From Cylindrodendrum hubeiense (lineage: Eukaryota; Ascomycota; Sordariomycetes; Hypocreales; Nectriaceae), in contig JAANBB010000028.1 of NCBI GenBank assembly GCA_014621425.1, positions 124,001 to 188,000 of the forward strand: a stretch of DNA of 64,000 nt. Direction: 5' to 3'. Positions 11,695 through 22,188 of the stretch are shown here, in pieces. Below the pieces are notes generated by a model. The model saw nothing but the letters and a program-made list of their open reading frames with translations. It had not been told where the DNA came from and made no database searches. How positions within the stretch are numbered: position 1 is the first letter of the stretch; every line of letters begins with the position of its first letter. Made by a program: the position numbers and the translations under genes.

Positions 11695-12486
11695 TTTAGA
11701 TTGATACAAATATGGGCTATTGTTACTTTAAATGCGAAAACTTGGACCCTAAAGAGAGTGGGAAATTTAATATTGTGGGGAGAATTCGGCCAGTGGATTG
11801 GAACTCGCTAAGGGCACTGCACGGGCCTATTGGGATACCTAAGGCGTAGCCGGAGTCTCATTCTTGCAGATAGAATTATCGACTTTTAGTCTTTGATAGT
11901 TTTGCCCTGCTGCCACTACGGCCTTAATTCTCCATTGTTTTTCACCATCCTTAAGCATTATCTTTTATGGAATATGATTACGCGTACCTAGCCTTCGGAT
12001 TGCCCATTGGTCGCTGGATTCTTGTATGGTTATCATCCAAAACCTCAAAACTGCGTCAAGTCCAGACCGGCAAACCGTCCGCTGGTGGGTTGGTGTGGTT
12101 CTGTCCATTGTCATGTTCTGCATTACACAATATGCACTCCCCCTACCTTGGCATGCTCCACCATTAATCTTTGGTACACTCTTGCTATCTGCCGGACATG
12201 GTACGACGCTGGTAGATAAAACCGCACTACGGCAGCTGCAAACTGTCTACTATTTGATAACAAAATCAAATAGGACGGTTTCTATTACACAACACCGCAG
12301 ACGAATTCAACCACGTACTATCTGATTGTTGTGAAATTCATCACCCTCTTTTCCAGAGCCTCGTTTAATAGCATGAGACAGATCAAATTAATAAAGTAAT
12401 CGAACAGGCATAATTTAATTGATACACGTACTACTACAATACTCGGGGATAAACCAGGGACTTTAACAAATTGGCATAATTCCACC
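11695..12486. other. Intergenic region; hydrophobic open frame of doubtful status
   Basis: Mostly AT-rich. A frame at about 12026-12325 on the plus strand is hydrophobic (contains VRWWVGVVLSIVMF) and might be a degraded membrane-protein exon, but I recognise no family and see no supporting exons. Otherwise nothing is seen. Confidence 0.35.
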
Positions 12487-13248
12487 TTAGTTACAACCCG
12501 ATGCACGGTTGCTGATACATATATCAACACCGTTGATGCCACGGTATGCCTCCGCGCTGAAATTATTGAAATCGACAGCCGTCAGAGCATCATCAACAAG
12601 GAGCTGGGCGAAGTTGTTGGTGAAGGCGGTCAGTGGTTTCGACCATGAAAGGCAAGCACCATTGGTGCAGACACTTCTCGGTTCCAGTGGGAAGGTATGC
12701 CAGGCCATGTGGCTGAGGAAACTTCCGAGACCCCTAACCGCAATGTCGGTGGCGACATGAGATTTGGACGTGCTCCAGCTCCACCTGGAGCGCGCTTCGA
12801 GAGCCACGGCCATGTCGCGTTTCTTGACATTGGCACACTTGCTCACATGAGGAAGCATCGCGTTGTCGAGTTCGCCGCATAGCCAGCTAATATCGCTTGC
12901 TTGATCCTCCTCCATGTGGCCGGCCATGGTGGCATTGATAAAGGCTACAAAGGTCTCATCGTCTCTTCCAGCAGTCCAGGCAGCTGCGTATTGATTCGTA
13001 GCCGAAATGGCGAGATCTTTCTCGGATCTGATAACAATGTAATCAAACTTTGTCGAATCCTGACCGAAGATCTTGTCGGTCACGTTGGAGATATAGATAT
13101 TCTCAAAATCGTCAACGAAGACATTTCGTGCATGGAGACCCGTTTCTGTCGTGGGCATGGCTTGGGCCAAAGGGAATTTCTTGAATAAAGTCATTACAGC
13201 TGCAGTGGTTACTACAGAAGTGACAAGCTGGTTTAAGCGCGCCTTCAT
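12487..13248 (-). CDS. Secreted protein with six cysteines and a dibasic cleavage site, function unknown
   Basis: A single frame of 253 residues beginning with a Lys-containing hydrophobic leader (about 1-30, ending AQA) that looks like a signal peptide. There are six cysteines: 124, 138, 194, 199, 244 and 252. A KKR-D sequence at 142-145 lies between the second and third cysteine and would fit processing by a Kex2-type protease, giving an N-terminal pro-part and a C-terminal mature part of about 109 residues. Asn-X-Ser/Thr sites occur in the N-terminal half. I do not recognise the family with confidence; the two-part layout recalls secreted fungal precursor proteins. No intron is needed. Confidence 0.6.
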   Translation of the reverse strand: MKARLNQLVTSVVTTAAVMTLFKKFPLAQAMPTTETGLHARNVFVDDFENIYISNVTDKIFGQDSTKFDYIVIRSEKDLAISATNQYAAAWTAGRDDETFVAFINATMAGHMEEDQASDISWLCGELDNAMLPHVSKCANVKKRDMAVALEARSRWSWSTSKSHVATDIAVRGLGSFLSHMAWHTFPLEPRSVCTNGACLSWSKPLTAFTNNFAQLLVDDALTAVDFNNFSAEAYRGINGVDICISNRASGCN

Positions 13249-15662
13249 CTTGAGAAGTGATAGTGAGGAGAGGCTCGGGAGAGTGGATTAATAGACAGTT
13301 TTGATAAAGATATTAGAGATAATAAACGACAAGACCTTATATAGGGGCTATGTTGGAACTTATCTACGTCGAAAAATGTCAACCTCGCAGATGTTTAAAA
13401 ATATCAAGTTGCATAAACATTGGGGACGTACATTCTGGATTATTGGTTCACACACGACGTTTGGTGTCCGTATTGTACTTACCCCGTTGTAGAAAAGTAG
13501 AATCATATCATTAGGACGATTTTATCTCCGTTTTAGTAATACACAATGAAATACGACTACGCAGCGGATATGCTGCGCCACTTCTCTCGCCAAAAGCTGA
13601 AAGCCCCGTGCGATTGCTGCAGGAGGACGCACCTTCGGATACGAGCGGTCGCCACATCTAACCCATAATACGAATAACACGAGTTGAAGTAAGCAGTAAA
13701 ATTGGATAAACCTTGAAGTGAACTTCGTAAAATCCTTCCTTGGTTAGTGTTTCATTCTAAACGAGGGGCTTTTGACAACAGTAGTGCCTCACAGTGGTAG
13801 TAAGCGGTAACCTTTACAATCCAATCCCTTCATTGCCACTAAATAGTTGACTGATAATCTTTGGACTAACTTTCGACAAACAAAATACCGAGTCTGTAGG
13901 GATATTCGAGAAAGCGCCCACAGAGGGCATCGAGTTGCTTTTGGACGGAAAATGGTCGTTCTGAGGAACAATGGACCGGAATGTATAGAGTTGACCTACA
14001 CCACATGATGTGAGGCACCCGGGAACTATAATAATTACAATAGCTGCTGTATATAACTATAGATTCTCTTCTTATTGTTATAATGAGTACTTTGGCTTGA
14101 CTCACCGCTAACTTGTGATCTATACCAAACATCAAATTGATGGCCTAGCTGCCCTGACCCTGAAGATATAGATGCTGGCACCCTAAAGAAAATGGCTTAG
14201 TAAACTTACCTATCGTAGGATTCCGAGGAACTACGATGGCGAGCTCTATTGGAGCATTGATGGCAATGACTTACAAAGAAGATTGTCAGTTTCAGACAGG
14301 GTGGGTGCCTGCAAATAAAAAGCCCCTTGGTCGATGGGAGCACCAGGGAATGGGGCGTCAGCAAATGCGCGTCAGCAAATGCGCGTCAGCAAATGCGCGT
14401 CAGCAAATGCGCGTCAGCAAATGCGCGTCGGGGAATGGGGCGTCGGGGAATGGGGATACGAGGTAAATTCGAAAGAATAAGAGGCCTTGCATGCTTCGCT
14501 TAAGTTCTTTCCGACCGAGAGACTAGGTCCAATGGCGTAGCATAGGTCGCGCTACCAGCATACTCTATACGAGTTCAGCATCACTGTTGACCCTACCTAG
14601 CGTCGCTACCTACCAGCTGAGTGATGGGCTTATATTTCGGCCACTCCGCCGTTTCCTGTCATAACTTGTGGGCCCGACAAGAACCTCTTGGATAATTTAG
14701 ATAAGTAAGTCAATTAAATGCTATCTTCATCTCCAGCACTGCTTCAGTTTTAATTTGCCATTGAGATATCTGAGGATCTTAGTTCTTCGAAAGGCTTCCT
14801 TTCATTAAATAGCTGTGGATGCATTTGACATACTGCCACCTGGCCTGTTGGGTCTTCGTATCTCTGCGGCTCTTCGTGTTCTGTGATGTGTCTAGCCGAT
14901 AGACATAGGGAGAGGGTTTTGGAATGGGTAATGTGAAATGTATCCGGGCTCAGGGGTGATGGTTGATCAAAGTGGGCTCTCATTCTTATAAAATTATATC
15001 CCCTGCAGACGTTTGCAACTTGATACTTTAACCCCTACATGCGTGTTGAAGATGTGAAAGGGTTGTGAGCTTGCTGCGTAGGGGGGCTCAAACTCGGTGA
15101 AGCTTCACCCGCCCCCGTATTTTGATCTCTTTGGGCCACATCAAGGGTTCAGTGAGATGGATGCAAGGCATAAGGCAAGCTACGACTCTAAAATCTTGAA
15201 GTGTATTGACGATGATATATTTTGGAGCCTCATGCGCCTAAATATCAGCGCTTGGCCCCTAAATCTCAGTGCAAGTAGTCCCCAACCTTTGGTACGTCCA
15301 GCCCCGAACATTAGGCACTACTGGCACTTCTACAGTCCCCCTAGAACCCTTAATTTTCAATACGTCTCACCCATAATATTTATCATGCATTTAAAATATT
15401 TAACCCATCGATTTCTTCCTCCATTTTGAGTGAGAACTTTCAACACAGATTCGCACTAGCTTGCTTAAACATTCCACATCCGTTTACTCATGAAAGCCTC
15501 CACCTCATATCACACGCCTCCGGGGGGGTTGCTCAAATTCCTACGGAGTTAGCCCATGTAAATGGCATCTATCCAAATGTCATTTAGCGGAGTCGATATG
15601 TCAAAATATATAGAGTAATTTAAGAAAACTCCCTCAATTTCTAGTCAGATAGTATGTTTGTG
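13249..15662. other. Gene-poor region with a minisatellite
   Basis: About 2.4 kb. Apart from the 14-bp tandem repeat at 14347-14456, which is listed separately, I see no gene. Short open frames at 13866-14135 (minus) and 15097-15429 (plus) have no family features. Confidence 0.45.
14347..14456. repeat. 14-bp tandem repeat (minisatellite)
   Basis: The unit GCAAATGCGCGTCA is repeated perfectly four times from 14361 to 14416, followed by one copy ending in G (14417-14430). Diverged copies with GGGAATGGGGCGTC flank the array on both sides, so the full array has nearly eight units. The variants at the two ends resemble each other more than they resemble the core, which suggests that the core spread by internal duplication. 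Confidence 0.9.
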
Positions 15663-17281
15663 TCAAACGGTAGTGTATGCATGGCCATTACCATTTGTTA
15701 CAGCCTGCCGATTTGTGTGGCCATTCTTTAACTTGGCACTGCCGTTCTTCAAGCCGTTTGTTTCGCCAATGCGTCGGCCGCTCTGACTTAGTAGCTCGTC
15801 AACCATTAACTGACAGCATCCTAGATACTGAGTAGGGTCGCAGAGTGTTGTCAGTTGTACTGAACTGAGGTGCTCAACGACCTGTGGAATTTTCTCGAGT
15901 GTGTCTCGCAGCGGGACTTTGCCCTCATGTGCCTCAACACATGCACGGTACACGATTTCATGTGCTTCCTGTCGCCCTTCATATTTAGCTAACTCCATCA
16001 TAACCGCTTCCGCGACGATGAGACCCTTGGTCGATTTGAGGTTCATCATCATTACGTCTTGGTTGACTTGGAGTCCGCTAAGTGCGAAATGTGCCTGGTG
16101 CAGAGCCCCCACCGCAGAGATGAAAGCCGTCGGCAATGCTGCCCATTCCAAATGCCAAGGACCAGAGGCGCGTTCGAAATCAGACACCATTCCATCAAGG
16201 ACTAGGCCTACCTGGGCCCGAAGGATCTTTGACTGTGCTAATATGATTTCGCTGGATATAGGGTTCCGCTTTTGAGGCATGGTGGATGAAGCGCCTCGGT
16301 GAGGGACATACGGCTCCGCGACCTGAAGAAGGGTTAAGTCAGCAAATTCCACAGAACACCTAATGACAGTTCTTCTGTCGTATACACACCTCATTAAGTT
16401 CATTAGAGGACATGATAATCAGGTCCAGCGCAATCTTTCCCAAGCTGCCTCCAACCATAGCTAGGAACCCCACCACCTCGGCAATCGTGTCCCTGGAGAC
16501 ATGCCAGGTAATAACTGGATCCCGAAGGTTTAAAATAACCGCCATCCTTTTTCTAACTCGGATGCCCTTATCGGTGTTGCCTAGAGATGCCAAAGTGCCG
16601 GCGGCGCCTCCAAACTGGACGAGCAGGCATCGCTCTTTCAGTTGTTCGAGGCGTTCAATGTGGCGTAAAAGACCCGACAGCCAGACGCCGCATTTGTATC
16701 CAAATGTAATGGGTAAAGCATGTTGGAGGTGTGTACGACCTGCCATGGGGGTATCCCGGTAGGTGGCACACATGGATTCGAGAGACGCAGCTGTTTGGCG
16801 AAGGAGTCTCTCGACAATAGTGAGACCTTTTTTGATTTGGAGCATTGAAGCTAGGTCCATAATATCTTGGGTTGTTGCACCCCAGTGGATATATCCAGCT
16901 ATATGGAATTCGTTAGCTGCTGTTCACAACCCATAGTCCAAGCAAGCTTGCTTGTGTAGCAACAAATTTGAGAGATGACCTACCTTTATCTTCCGGTACC
17001 CATTCGGACATCTGTTCTACGAGACCCAGAATGGGATAGCCGACAATCTCGGCTCGGGAGGCTAAGAGAGGCCAATCAATCTTGGACACATGACTGTGCT
17101 CGCGGATGACAGCGGCAACTCCAGAAGGGATTACACCTTCGTCCTCTTCAGCCTCTGCGAGAACACACTCAGCTTCAATCAGGTTGGCAACATAGGCGTG
17201 CTCAGAGAAGCATTCTCGGATCTCTTCTGTTCCAAAAATGTTCCCAAAGAGAACTGAATCGAAGACTGTAGCAGCAGACAT
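15663..17281 (-). CDS. Fumarase/aspartase-superfamily lyase (3-carboxymuconate cycloisomerase or adenylosuccinate lyase type)
   Basis: Three exons on the minus strand, 17281-16984, 16898-16390 and 16322-15663, give 488 residues. Family features are the block GYIHWGATTQDI (about 101-112), GRTHLQHALPITFG (about 153-166) with histidines 156 and 159, and the superfamily signature SSTMPQKRNP (281-290), which carries the flexible loop near the catalytic serine. Members remove or add a group across a C-C bond through a carbanion, giving fumarate-like products or a lactone. Fungal proteins of this size near catabolic transporters are often annotated as 3-carboxy-cis,cis-muconate cycloisomerase-like; the true housekeeping adenylosuccinate lyase is usually more conserved. 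The Asn/Gly/Lys-rich tail after residue 450 is not part of the fold. It is divergent from an MFS transporter, suggesting joint control. Confidence 0.88.
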
Positions 17282-17817
17282 GATATCGGTAACAAGTTTG
17301 TGAAAAGATGGGGTAGGATGAGGAAAGGGGAAAGACGTTGAGCGTTAGGTGGGTATTTATTTTCCTTCTTATGTCAGCTTTGTCTACTCAATCACGCCAC
17401 ATTGGCCTTATTCCTTTTCTCAAATCTCGTGATGAGAGGGGATTGGGAGCTGGAGGAGCGGCGTAGCGCGGAATAAGCATCATCGGGCAAATGCGAATCC
17501 ACGCCCCACACGGAATAACGGGATAGCGGAATAGCGGCGTAACGAAGTAGCAGCAGCCCACAAACTCACCCCCAGGTGGGTCTTCTCCGCATTTTAACCC
17601 CGGAGCTAATTGTACTCCACAAGGTTTTCGTACCCCAGCTTCCAGACGACGACTCAACGCTCCCATCAATACCAGTCTTCCGCGGGTATATAGATAGAGA
17701 TGCCTGTGCCTTCAATTCCTCAAACTCCTCTTCGGTAGACACTCAAGTTGATCTCACACTGAGTCTCTGAGTTCTTCGACAATTACACACTTCTTTTTAT
17801 GATAAACACCCTCCGAA
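17282..17817. promoter_or_regulatory. Shared divergent promoter of lyase and MFS transporter
   Basis: A 536-bp region between two diverging genes. It contains a dense run of CGG-type units (see 17511-17550) and two more at 17459-17476. No gene is seen in it. The arrangement suggests that one Zn2Cys6-type regulator could control both genes. Confidence 0.6.
17511..17550. promoter_or_regulatory. Five tandem 8-bp CGG-type units
   Basis: Five consecutive octamers run CGGAATAA, CGGGATAG, CGGAATAG, CGGCGTAA and CGAAGTAG, so CGG triplets begin at 17511, 17519, 17527 and 17535, exactly 8 bp apart. Two further units stand at 17459 (CGGCGTAG) and 17469 (CGGAATAA). CGG triplets are the usual half-sites of Zn2Cys6 regulators, so a binding array is plausible; a simple microsatellite origin is the alternative. 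Confidence 0.6.
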
Positions 17818-19577
17818 ATGGCTGCTCCAGAAGACCGTCGCAATTCTTCTTCCCCTGCACCATCAAAGCACCCCCAGCCCATCCAGCTGGAGAATGTGCT
17901 TACTGAAGATGGACAAAAGGGGGACGGCCTCATTGTCCAGGGGGGCGATTATTCCGGTGCTGCTGGCAAAACTGATCCCGCCGAAATCGCCCTGGTCAAA
18001 AAGCTTGACAGAATGATAATGGTATGTTCCTATTCGGATATATCGTCACAAGTATGCTGACCGAAAAGCCAATTATCTGGGCCATGTACTTTCTGAACTA
18101 TCTTGATCGAAATGCACTGCCTCAAGCACGTCTCAACACTCTCGAGAAGGACCTGAACCTCAAAGGCGTCGAGTATAATACTGCAATCTCGATCTTGTTC
18201 GTTGGATACCTCTTGATGCAGAGTAAGTTCAGAGACACTTGGTTCTTGTATAGAATCGTCAATTAAATTCCTCACAGTTCCCTCCAACATGTTCTTGACT
18301 CGAACTCGACCTTCGATCTACTTGTCAGTCTGCATGATTGGTTGGGCTGCTATCTCCGCTTGTACGGCCACTGTCACTAGCTACTCAGGGCTCCTCGCCT
18401 GTCGGTTTTTCTTGGGCTTTGTTGAAGCAGTAAGTTGACCCTCGTTATCAAGTGGTTCTTTCGACTAGCTAACCACGCCCTGTAAGCCATTTTACCCTGG
18501 GGCTTTGTACCTCTTATCGATCTACTACACCCGCAAGGAGCTCGCTACTCGTATATCATTGCTTTACACTGGACAAGTTGTCAGCACAGGCTGCTCTGGT
18601 CTGATTGCTGCCGCAACCTTTTCAACTCTTGACCAAGTTAAAGGCTTGGCTGGGTGGCAGTGGTAGGTTTACCCTATCCCTGGTGGCCGTGGTACCGACA
18701 GCTGACTGATCGGATGATCAACAGGCTTTTCGTGATTGAGGGCTCCGTCACCGCTGTAGTAGCCATGTTTGGTTTCTTTCTCCTCCCAGATGACCCCTCG
18801 CAGACCCGGTGGCTCACCCCTGAGGAACGCGAGCTCTGCATCGCCAGAATCAAGCGAGATACTGTGGGCGTGCAAACTCGAGGCACCACATGGGAAGGCT
18901 TGAAACAAGCGTGTAAAGATCCTCGCACATGGCTATTTTGCTTGATGCAGAATCTTCATATCAGGTCCGCATAAACTATTCACTGTCTGAACGAGAGTCG
19001 AGGCTAATCCACACATAGCGCCTGCTCCTTTAATAACTTCTTCCCGACCATTGTCAAAGCCATGGGCTTCAAGAGCACCACCGCACTTCTTCTCACTGCT
19101 CCCCCTTACTTCGTCTCCGGTATTCTCGGCATACCCTTTGCTTGGTCCTCTGGTCGATTCAACGAGCGGACCTGGCATATTACAGGTGGACTTTCGATCG
19201 CTGTTATTGGGTTTGTCATCTCATGCTCTACATCCAACGTAGCTGCGCGCTACTCCGCAGCTTTCCTCTACGCAACTGGCGCTTATTCTGTCGGGTCTGT
19301 AATCCTGGGCTGGGTCAGCAATACCTTGTCGCAGACGCCTGAGAAGAAGTCAGTCGCCTACGCACTTGTCAATGTCACAGCCAATTTGGCATACATTTAT
19401 TGTGCCTACCTATGGCCATCTACAGACAGTCCCGACTACCTGATGGGGTTCTCCAGCATGGTAGCATTTGCAGTGGCTAGTATCGTGTGTGCTTGGATTA
19501 TGAGGGTGTGGTTGATTCGCTCTAACCAAAAGATCCGGGACACTGACAACGAGGCGGTTGCCCTATATGCTTACTAG
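17818..19577 (+). CDS. MFS transporter, Dal5/anion:cation symporter type
   Basis: Six exons, 17818-18021, 18069-18222, 18278-18429, 18487-18662, 18725-18964 and 19019-19577, give 494 residues. Family features include the NYLDRNALPQARL motif after the first membrane helix, CRFFLGFVEAPFYPGALYLLS in the fifth helix region, WQWLFVIEG in the sixth, LPDDP with WLTPEER in the central loop and KSVAYALVNVTANL in the C-terminal half. About twelve membrane segments are expected. Relatives import allantoate, nicotinate, pantothenate, biotin or small carboxylates. The pairing with the divergent lyase suggests that the substrate is an organic acid that feeds that enzyme, but this is inference. All five introns are 47-62 nt with GT-AG ends. 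Confidence 0.92.
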
Positions 19578-20296
19578 AGAGGATATAAAACGAAGGGCAA
19601 TGATAACAACGGAGAAACGCGAGAATATCCGTCCAGGAACTTGAAGAGGACAGCGATGGATTGACTATCTTGTCCGGGAGTGCCAGGAAAGATTATCTCG
19701 TGTTAGCTTCTCAAAATAGTCATCGTCTACGCTCAGATCAAATATGAACACTGGTTCAAAGTAAAAATAGATGTACACCAAATATCAACGTGAGCGTGAA
19801 AGTAGGAGTCCAGACATCGGCCCAGGCGTCGGTCAATGTGGGCGTCGAGGGAGGTGTCGAGGCAGCCAACCTTGGAGCTATCATCACCCAGCTTGCACCA
19901 ACAACTGTAACAGCTTAATTCTCAACGACGATAAAAAGCTGATTCTATCGGGCCCATCGCCACCCAATTCCGCTGTTATGAGCTTGCCCTTACGTCAACC
20001 ATCACCGCAGACCGCCTCATTGCAGCATCCAACGAACGACCAAGTGGTGAATGGGCAACTGTAAAACGCCTTTGTGTTGTTTAAATGAGTGCAAATTTAC
20101 TTCAAAAGCCAAACCCATGGATAAAAGTCAAAATGTATCATCCGCAATCCACCATCAGGACATTTGCCACTGCCGGCAAGGCAAGGGTCGCTCGTGCAGC
20201 AGCCAAAGCTCGTACTTATTCTGACGGACAATGAACAGATATACACGATCCCTCACAAGCGATTCCACAATCATCTTAGTGGCTTTGAAACCTCTC
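19578..20296. other. Intergenic region with a possible coding remnant
   Basis: At about 19788-19917 on the plus strand one frame reads as a low-complexity Val/Ala/Gly-rich stretch (VGVQTSAQASVNVGVEGG) and ends at a stop. It looks protein-like but has no start codon, no clear splice acceptor and no known family, so it may be a gene remnant. Nothing else is seen. Confidence 0.35.
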
Positions 20297-21685
20297 TCAA
20301 ACGCTGGCCAGCAGAGAGTCCCATTTCATAGGGTGTCCGCCAACGTCACCACGGTCTTCTTCATCTTCTCCTTCATCCTCATTGTCAATTTCCCGCTCCC
20401 ATCTGGCTTCTCCCGTGTAATCATCAAAGTAGCACCAACTGCCAAGCCGAGCCTCACACGTAACATTTCGTCTTTCCAGAAGCCGCATGAGGCGTCCACC
20501 TGGAACATGCTCTGATGGCTTACCATGAGACTTGCCGACGGGGATACCATACAAATATACGCATCTCAATGCGCGGAATCCATCTTCCTGCTCGAGAAGC
20601 TCCTCGAGCATATCTATTAGCAACTTGCTCCCTAGGCCCGCTTCGTCACTTCTCATATACTCTGGAGAATTCACCGAATCTGCTTCAATTTCCACGGCAC
20701 CTGGCCTCTGCTCTAAGACTAATACCTCAAGAGTGTTGCTCGAGGCCTGAAGTATTCGTCGCCAGTCCGCAAGACTGGCCTCGTCAGCGCGCGATGACCA
20801 GGAATAGTCGATGGGATTGTACGAAGCCCTGGATCCGGGGTTGATCTTTTCTGAAGGCCGACTAAGGTGCAAATGCTTCAATCTGGGCAAAAGTAACTCA
20901 AATGTCTCCTCGCTGTCACAACTCTGCGCTTCAGAGCCGGGATCGTTCTTAGCAGGCAAGAAGCCGCCAAGCGGGCGCGGGATGACCCGCATTCCAGTCA
21001 CGCTGCCGTAGTCTGACTCTTCGTCGCTTGCATCCGAGTCATCCACGGCGTCCCGGGGAAGTGGCGGGAATTTTGGATCTCCGCAGCGTTCATCAGAGAT
21101 AGGCCGGTCCAACAACCCGAGCTCCAATCGCTCCAGCGTCATACCACATCGAAAGATCACCCACTTGGCAACTGTACGTGGAATGTAGGCCGAGAGCTTT
21201 GCGAATCGAAGTTTGGGGATGGGAGGAGCTGAGATTTCAGGGATAGACTCTTCATCTATCAAGTCGTGCCAGCATTGGCCATGTAGTTGCAGCGCCTCGA
21301 GGTTTGTAAAGTGCGGCAATAGCGACCAAACACAGGTGCTGGAACTATCCTCCACCACAGTACACAAGCTTTTCACTTGAGCCATGAGCTCCTTTGGGCG
21401 GTCCGCGCCCTTAGGTTTGTCAACTTCCAGCACCCGAAATAGATCTGATGCATTTTCCTCTGTGTGGTTGACCCACGGTGATGGAGATATGAAGGGTTGT
21501 GGGACTTTCAGCTCCCTCGACGTGTCGCGATACCCTCCGTGATACAGATCGATGTTGGTCCATAAGAGAGGGTGGACGAGGGCGTTGATTCGTTTGCATG
21601 TGCAGGTCAGTTTAGTGAGTTCATCTGCCGTGAGGTTGGCGGTGATGTTGAGGAATAATTCGGTGGGGAGGGACTCTAAAGTCAT
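20297..21685 (-). CDS. F-box domain protein
   Basis: A single frame of 462 residues, starting at the ATG of MTLESLPTELFLNI. The first 45 residues form an F-box (LPTELFLNITANL, CTCKRINALVHPLLW), which binds Skp1 in SCF ubiquitin ligases. The rest contains leucine-rich segments such as FTNLEALQLHGQCWH, LERLELGLL and LPRLKHLHLSRP, spaced like irregular LRRs that could select a substrate. A strongly acidic stretch lies near the C-terminus. An in-frame extension upstream lacks an ATG, so the start given is preferred. The substrate is unknown; fungal genomes carry many such genes. Confidence 0.8.
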   Translation of the reverse strand: MTLESLPTELFLNITANLTADELTKLTCTCKRINALVHPLLWTNIDLYHGGYRDTSRELKVPQPFISPSPWVNHTEENASDLFRVLEVDKPKGADRPKELMAQVKSLCTVVEDSSSTCVWSLLPHFTNLEALQLHGQCWHDLIDEESIPEISAPPIPKLRFAKLSAYIPRTVAKWVIFRCGMTLERLELGLLDRPISDERCGDPKFPPLPRDAVDDSDASDEESDYGSVTGMRVIPRPLGGFLPAKNDPGSEAQSCDSEETFELLLPRLKHLHLSRPSEKINPGSRASYNPIDYSWSSRADEASLADWRRILQASSNTLEVLVLEQRPGAVEIEADSVNSPEYMRSDEAGLGSKLLIDMLEELLEQEDGFRALRCVYLYGIPVGKSHGKPSEHVPGGRLMRLLERRNVTCEARLGSWCYFDDYTGEARWEREIDNEDEGEDEEDRGDVGGHPMKWDSLLASV

Positions 21686-22188
21686 TGTTGCTAAGTATGC
21701 AGAGAATGTGTTTCTTTTGGAGGAGTAAGAGAAGGGGGAAATTGTCGCCGGTGGACATATATAACTTTTTTCGAGTGCATTGGTTGTGTTGGATGATAAC
21801 AATGGAGCTCATGCAATATTTGTTTCACTACTCTGGTAGAGGGCCCACCACGGCTGCCTGGTCAGTTACTTGAAGTAATCGCCGAGAGCACTGGTGTGCC
21901 ACACACCACACGCTGGTTAGCTGCGCAGAGGCTGCAGGTTCATCCTCGGATCCAATTTATGCACGACACGTCGTATGTGAGCCCAGGGCAACTCTAAGGG
22001 TGTTTATAGAAAATAAAATAAAAATACAAAGTCAATGTCATGTCGGGTCAATTGCTAGCGCAGCGCGAGACTATGATGCCGCTCTCCACTTTTCGCGTCT
22101 TGGGTGCACGCACTCTCCCCGCATGATCCATTTCCGCTCTTTTTGCATTGGCGTCGTCCGACCACTCTGCTCAATCCGACATTCCACC
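21686..22188. promoter_or_regulatory. Shared divergent promoter of F-box gene and Zn2Cys6 regulator
   Basis: A 503-bp region between diverging genes. No gene or repeat is recognised in it. Confidence 0.45.

Noticed and set aside
12026..12325. Hydrophobic plus-strand frame as a membrane protein gene
   Set aside because: It is short, overlaps two other open frames and resembles no family well enough; it is mentioned only as a possible remnant.
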